64,000 bases of DNA from NCBI GenBank assembly GCA_002946415.1, contig NJPS01000008.1, positions 1 through 64,000 of the forward strand, written 5' to 3'. The notes beneath the pieces are model-generated. The model was not told the origin of the DNA and did no database searches. It saw nothing but the letters and a program-made list of their open reading frames with translations. How positions within the stretch are numbered: position 1 is the stretch's first letter; each line of letters starts with the position of its first letter. Of this stretch, positions 59,326 to 64,000 are shown one piece after another. The translations under genes and the position numbers were made by a program. This DNA comes from Rutstroemia sp. NJR-2017a BVV2. Lineage: Eukaryota > Ascomycota > Leotiomycetes > Helotiales > Rutstroemiaceae.

Positions 59326-61177
59326 ATGGTAGAAGGAGAACCGAACTCTCCAACCTGGAAGTTCACACAGTATGTACCGTCTTGATACTATACTGTCGTC
59401 ATATAACCTTTTTGATGTGAATGAAATGCCTTGAGAGTTCGGGCTTTCTAGCGTATTGCGTCACCGTCGTGAAATATGGGCTAACAACTGATTGCTAGAT
59501 GCTTTGGAGATAAAGGCGATGTCGAAGACATAACAGAAGGTATGTCATCCCGATGGAGATACGTGCACCGACTCGAAGAATCTATAGATGATTGGCAACT
59601 GAGGACTTTGCGCACTGTGCGAGGGCTAACATAATGGTACATAGCCGATATCATTTCGACGGTAGAATTCGACCACACTGGAAACTATCTTGCTACCGGT
59701 GATAAGGGTGGACGTGTGGTTCTGTTCGAAAGGAATGAGACGGTATGGAAGCAATCCCTCGATTGAAGCTGCTCAGTCCTGGTCGGACGTGCTGACATAC
59801 AATTTAGAAAAAAACATGCGAATACAAGTTCCATACAGAATTTCAATCCCATGAACCCGAATTCGATTACCTCAAGTCATTAGAGATAGAAGAGAAGATC
59901 AATAAGATAAAGTGGTGTCGACGACAAAATGCCTCTCATTATCTACTTTCCACCAACGACAAGACTATAAAGCTATGGAAGGTCTTCGAGAAGTCCTTGA
60001 AGGTGGTGGCGGAGAATAATCTTTCACACGACTTGACCCCAGGAAACGTACCAGGAGGTGGCGGGAGCGTTAAGCCGATATCTAATGTCCACTTCTCGAG
60101 CGCCCACGATCTCAAACTACCCCGCCTTACTCACCACGATACTGTTGTGGCAGCAGTACCCCGAAGGACTTATGCGAACGCACATGCATATCATATCAAC
60201 AGCATTTCTGTGAACAGCGATGGGGAGACATTCATTAGTAGTGACGATCTGCGAATAAACTTATGGAACCTGAACATTCAAGACCAAAGCTTCAACATTG
60301 TCGATATCAAGCCAGCTAATATGGAGGAGCTAACGGAGGTCATCACAGCGGCCGAATTTCATCCGCAGAGTTGCAACTGGTTCATGTATGCAAGCTCGAA
60401 AGGAACCATCAAACTTGCAGACATGAGAGAGAGCGCGCTTTGCGATCAGCACGCGAAACGTAAGTATAACATGAGCTAGGGCGCAAACATGGGCTAACCC
60501 AACTTCTGCAGAATTTGAACAGGAAGAAGATCCTTCCTCCCGCTCATTCTTCTCAGAAATTATTTCCTCTATCTCAGACGTTCGATTTTCGCACGACGGT
60601 CGTTATATTCTTTCACGTGATTATCTCACAGTTAAGATCTGGGATGTCAACATGGAGAGACAGCCAATCAAGACCATTCCAATCCATGAGCATCTACGTC
60701 CCCGTCTTTGCGATACATACGAGAATGACAGCATATTCGACAAGTTCGAGGTGGTTTTCTCTGGCGATGCAAAGAACGTCATGACGGGAAGCTATAACAA
60801 CAACTTTATGATCTACCCATCTGATCCCGACAAGGAAGTCGAAGTGGTCTTGCAAGCTGACAAATCAGCTTTCAAGGCTAAGAAGGTCGGAGTGCCAACA
60901 CCAATAAACTCATCCACAAGTCCAACGGCAAATGGTAAGAAAGGAAACTCGAGGGCGGGCAGTCCTGCTGCAGGGGTTGGAGGCCAAGGAGGAAGAATGA
61001 AGAAAGAGACAGATGCGGACCAAATCGACTTCAACAAAAAGATTTTACATATGAGCTGGCATCCATTCGAAGATAGCATCGCCATTGCGGCCACAAATAA
61101 CGTAAGTCCTTGGTACATCAGCATAAAGCATATTTGTGCTAACAACCTTCTAGCTTTTCGTTTTCTCTGCATTGTAG
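59326..61177 (+). CDS. CDC55: Protein phosphatase 2A regulatory subunit B (B55/PR55)
   Basis: Six exons, 59326-59369, 59499-59539, 59645-59742, 59808-60459, 60512-61101 and 61154-61177, give 1449 nt (482 aa). Spliced motifs match B55 throughout: [67 protein letters not shown]-type [67 protein letters not shown], and the final IAATNNLFVFSAL. The last eight-codon exon is required to reach the family C-terminus; reading through the intron gives a false tail. It forms the seven-bladed substrate-targeting subunit of PP2A and acts in mitosis and morphogenesis. A Gly/Ser/Lys-rich insert (about residues 405-440) lies in a loop of the last part, as in other filamentous fungi. Confidence 0.97.
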
Positions 61178-62543
61178 AAATTGGTGATACGCGAAAGCGG
61201 TCTCTAGGTCATATTCTATTCGTGTTTTCAAAGCGTGCTGGTTACAGTGCGCGAAGCAGATCATTGTCCATTGTGGCCCAATCTATTCGTACTGGTGGCT
61301 CCATTAGTCACGAGGAATGATGAAACTATTAGCGGCGGATAGGGAAGACTGCCACACTTTGTGAGGTGTAGGCTACAGGAAAACGAATAGGTTGTGATGG
61401 CTTGGTACTTCTTGGGGACTTTTCGGTTCTTCGATGACCGTGAAGCTTCTGGTAGAGTATAAAGCTGTCAAGCTGCACGAAGGCATGGAAATGTTTTTGG
61501 GCAGCTTTTCAATGATCGATAGTAGCCTAGTTACGCAACCACCACGAATGATGCATGAGATTCCAAAAACTACATGCTCCGCAGAGTATTTGCTTTTGAG
61601 GTGAAGTCCAAGATGGTTTATGTAGACGAAAAAGTGCCCCTGTCAGAATACATGAACAGTCAATATTTGCCCAGAAAACAGAGTCTTGTGCTCAGATGCT
61701 TGATTGAGGATCAAACCTCAAGACCCCTTCCTAACTTAAGAGGAAAAGACGAGTTAAGCATAACAGAAGCCCACTCGTTTCCGTTCAGCCCTGAAATTGT
61801 ATCAAAAATAGCACAGGTGATTCAAGGAGCCAGCCAGTAAAAGTCTTTCCGCCCCAGAGAACTAAGTACCTGGTACAAGTACGTCGAGGACCTAGGCTGT
61901 TTTGATATATTTCCGGGGCGTTCGGCAATCGCTGATTTGATCGGCCAATTGCCAACCTTACTGTATTCTACACTGGACAGGGACTTCGACAAGGCGGTTT
62001 GGGCTCTAAAATGCAGCTGCTAATCGATCTTCATCAACAGCCCCGAATAGCCCCCACCATCATTTCTGATTTGCCGAATTACCACGGCTACTTCATCATT
62101 TTACACACGCTGTCCTGTACCTTGCTTATATTTTTAGGTCAATCCTCTCATGTTTTATGTTTTGGTTGCTCTGATATCACGAATTGAAGGGAAACCTTGA
62201 AGTCATCCTTGTACCGGTAGGTAGTGGTAGCGTGCTGAGGGGCTTAAAATTTAGGTAGGTATGTTTGTTTGTATTCTTGTCGATCTACGTGTCAGATTTC
62301 GAACAGTTCTTTTCGAAATCAAAAGATCACATTCTCTTTTTTCTCTTCTTCTGGCCTTTTTCTGATATATCGTACAGTTATTATCAGGATAAGTGTATAC
62401 GAATAGCCAAACGCCAGCGTTGTGTGTCCAATCGAAACTCCGGAACGAACGTCCATTCTTGGAACAATTTCGCAAATTCGCGCCTCCGGAATCCTGCCAC
62501 CAACTAGTGCGTGTTCTCGCTCTGCTTTGAATGCTTTACATGA
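61178..62543. other. Intergenic between CDC55 and the UDP-GlcNAc transporter
   Basis: 1.4 kb. A plus-strand 88-codon frame at 61574-61840 begins without support from known motifs; I leave it as an unproven short ORF. The last 300 bases are the leader of the transporter gene. Confidence 0.5.
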
Positions 62544-64000
62544 ATGGCTCGACGACGCAGAGCTGATTCTGCAAGTAACCAGCAAAACCCCACGTCCACG
62601 TCCACCAATTCCACCACGACCGCCTCCTCCTCCTCCTCGTCCTCTATGAACGTCCAGAGACGTCGTTCGACGCTGAGGGATTTACAGGCTTCGTCCAATT
62701 TGCATCACAATCAGACGGATGGAGATGTAGCCCCCCCCAAGGTTATTAATGCCGCTCCGAGCTTGGAAAAGGCCGAGATGTACGGCATTGACGATCAGCG
62801 ACCGGCGTCGAGTAAGATGCTAGCCATGGCGGGTCGTATCTTCATTGAGACTATTCCGCAGTGGTTGGCGGTGGGGGCTATGCTCGGGTTGATATTCGGT
62901 GGTTGTTGCTCGAATGTGAGTCCATCATTTACGCGTCGGGAACGAGGGGTTATTGCGGATGAGGGGCTTATGAGAAATCTACTAGGTCTTCGCGTTGGAA
63001 GCTATTGTGAAGTGAGTTCTACCTTCCCCGCCTTGAACCATGCATGTAGCACGAAGAACCCCGCTGACATTTTGTATAGGGTTGAGCCAGATAGCGGTAC
63101 GATTCCCTCCTACGTCAAGTCTCGTCGATTGTGTCTAACATAGTGAAGGAACTCTCATGACATTCGTCCAATTCCTCTTCGTTGCCGTAACGGGTTATAT
63201 TTCCCAATTCGACCAAAGCCGCCCTCCACTATTCTTACAACCAAATCGTGTTCCTATACGCCGCTGGATAATCAATATTGTCTTATTCTTCACCATCAAT
63301 GTCTTGAATAATCACGCCTTTAGCTACAACATCTCAGTACCAATGCATATCATCTTACGGTCAGGAGGAAGTATTACAACTCTTGCAGCAGGTTACATAT
63401 GGGGAAAGAGATTCTCCCGGATCCAGGTTGTAGCTGTCACCCTATTAACAATCGGCGTGGTGACAGCCGCCTGGTCCGACCAACAATCCAAGGTACGTAA
63501 TCACGGAACTCCAGCCAAGCCAATTTAAACTAACACCTCTCCCCAGGACGGAAAAGTTGACGAAGACGTTCCCCCCTTCAGCACCGGCCTCGTCATCCTC
63601 TTCGTAGCCCAAGTGCTCTCCGCAATCATGGGTCTCTACACCGAAGAAACCTACAAAGAATACGGCCCACACTGGAAAGAAAACCTCTTCTACTCGCACC
63701 TCCTCGCGCTCCCCCTCTTCGCCCCCTTCATCCCCTCCATGCACCGCCAACTCCTCAAGCTCGCCGCCTCTGCCCCGCTCACCCTCCCCACCAGCGAGTC
63801 GCTATCCAGTCTCCCGCCCCCTCTCGCCTCCACTCTCGCCTCCATCCACCTGCCGTCCCAGCTCGTCTACCTCGCCATGAACGTGCTCACACAATACGCG
63901 TGTATCCGCGGGGTGAATCTGCTTGCTGCGGCGTCGTCGGCACTGACGGTGACGATTGTTTTGAATGTGAGGAAATTGGTCAGTTTGTTGCTCAGTATAT
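62544..64000 (+). CDS. YEA4: UDP-N-acetylglucosamine transporter (SLC35B4/Yea4 type), 3' end outside window
   Basis: Exons 62544-62915, 62986-63011, 63080-63096, 63149-63492 and 63547 to the edge. Splicing restores GGCCSNVFALEAIVKVEPDS and SGTLMTFVQFLFVA, the first transporter helix pair. Later signatures are NNHAFSYNISVPMHIILRSGG, a hallmark of Yea4/SLC35B4, then GYIWGKRFS and MGLYTEETYKEYGPHWKENLFYSHLLALP. The family carries UDP-GlcNAc (and UDP-Xyl in animals) across ER/Golgi membranes and in yeast supports chitin synthesis. The N-terminal 85 residues are Ser/Thr-rich and cytosolic; this extension is longer than in yeast. Two of the exons are tiny (26 and 17 nt). The frame is open at 64000, so the C-terminus is missing. 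Confidence 0.93.

Noticed and set aside
61102..61320. Read-through C-terminus of CDC55
   Set aside because: The frame to 61320 translates the last intron; splicing 61102-61153 gives the family end LFVFSAL and a stop at 61177.

Overview
The window reads as nuclear DNA of a filamentous ascomycete. Its genes are broken by short introns (about 45-100 nt, GTAAGT-like donors, CTAAC/CTAAT branch sites close to the acceptor). It carries a NACHT-ankyrin STAND receptor, a fungal Kin4-type kinase, GWT1 and two fungal processive GT2 synthases. Moderate GC, many microsatellites and long gene-poor spacers would fit a Leotiomycete such as a Botrytis/Sclerotinia relative, but that placement is inference only. 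I rebuilt the exon structures by hand. In every complete multi-exon gene the exon lengths sum to a multiple of three, and the joined proteins restore family motifs across junctions.

Layout. 1-1630 (-): a METTL25/RRNAD1-type methyltransferase cut by the left edge, running into a poly-G tract. 2234-6800 (-): a 10-exon NACHT-ankyrin receptor with a Gid7/WDR26-like propeller at its C-terminus. 8759-11703 (+): a vacuolar Ca2+/H+ exchanger with a very large loop. 15381-19128 (-): a Kin4/Frk1-like kinase. 23567-25137 (-): GWT1, which acylates GPI-anchor inositol. 31983-33812 (-): a GT2 synthase of the type linked to hyphal growth on surfaces. 42772-43875 (+): a basic protein of unknown function. 45134-46246 (+): a metallo-beta-lactamase-fold protein. 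47022-48523 (-), 49613-52984 (+) and 53813-55238 (+): a cellulose-synthase-like GT2, a GH16-like/acyltransferase fusion and a second acyltransferase-like membrane protein, which together look like a locus for an O-acylated polysaccharide. 55477-56601 (-): unknown. 57003-58096 (-): a predicted secreted orphan protein. 59326-61177 (+): PP2A B subunit (CDC55). 62544 to the end (+): a YEA4-like UDP-GlcNAc transporter.

Several genes concern the cell surface: GWT1, two GT2 synthases, the two acyltransferases and the nucleotide-sugar transporter. The long spacers (11.7-15.4, 19.1-23.6, 25.1-32.0 and 33.8-42.8 kb) contain tandem repeats and scattered short ORFs but no gene I can support with confidence. 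I saw no tRNA, rRNA, CRISPR array or intact transposon.

The most interesting points are the NACHT-ankyrin/Gid7-like fusion, the putative acylated-polysaccharide locus with its apparently inactivated GH16 module, and the secreted orphan gene.
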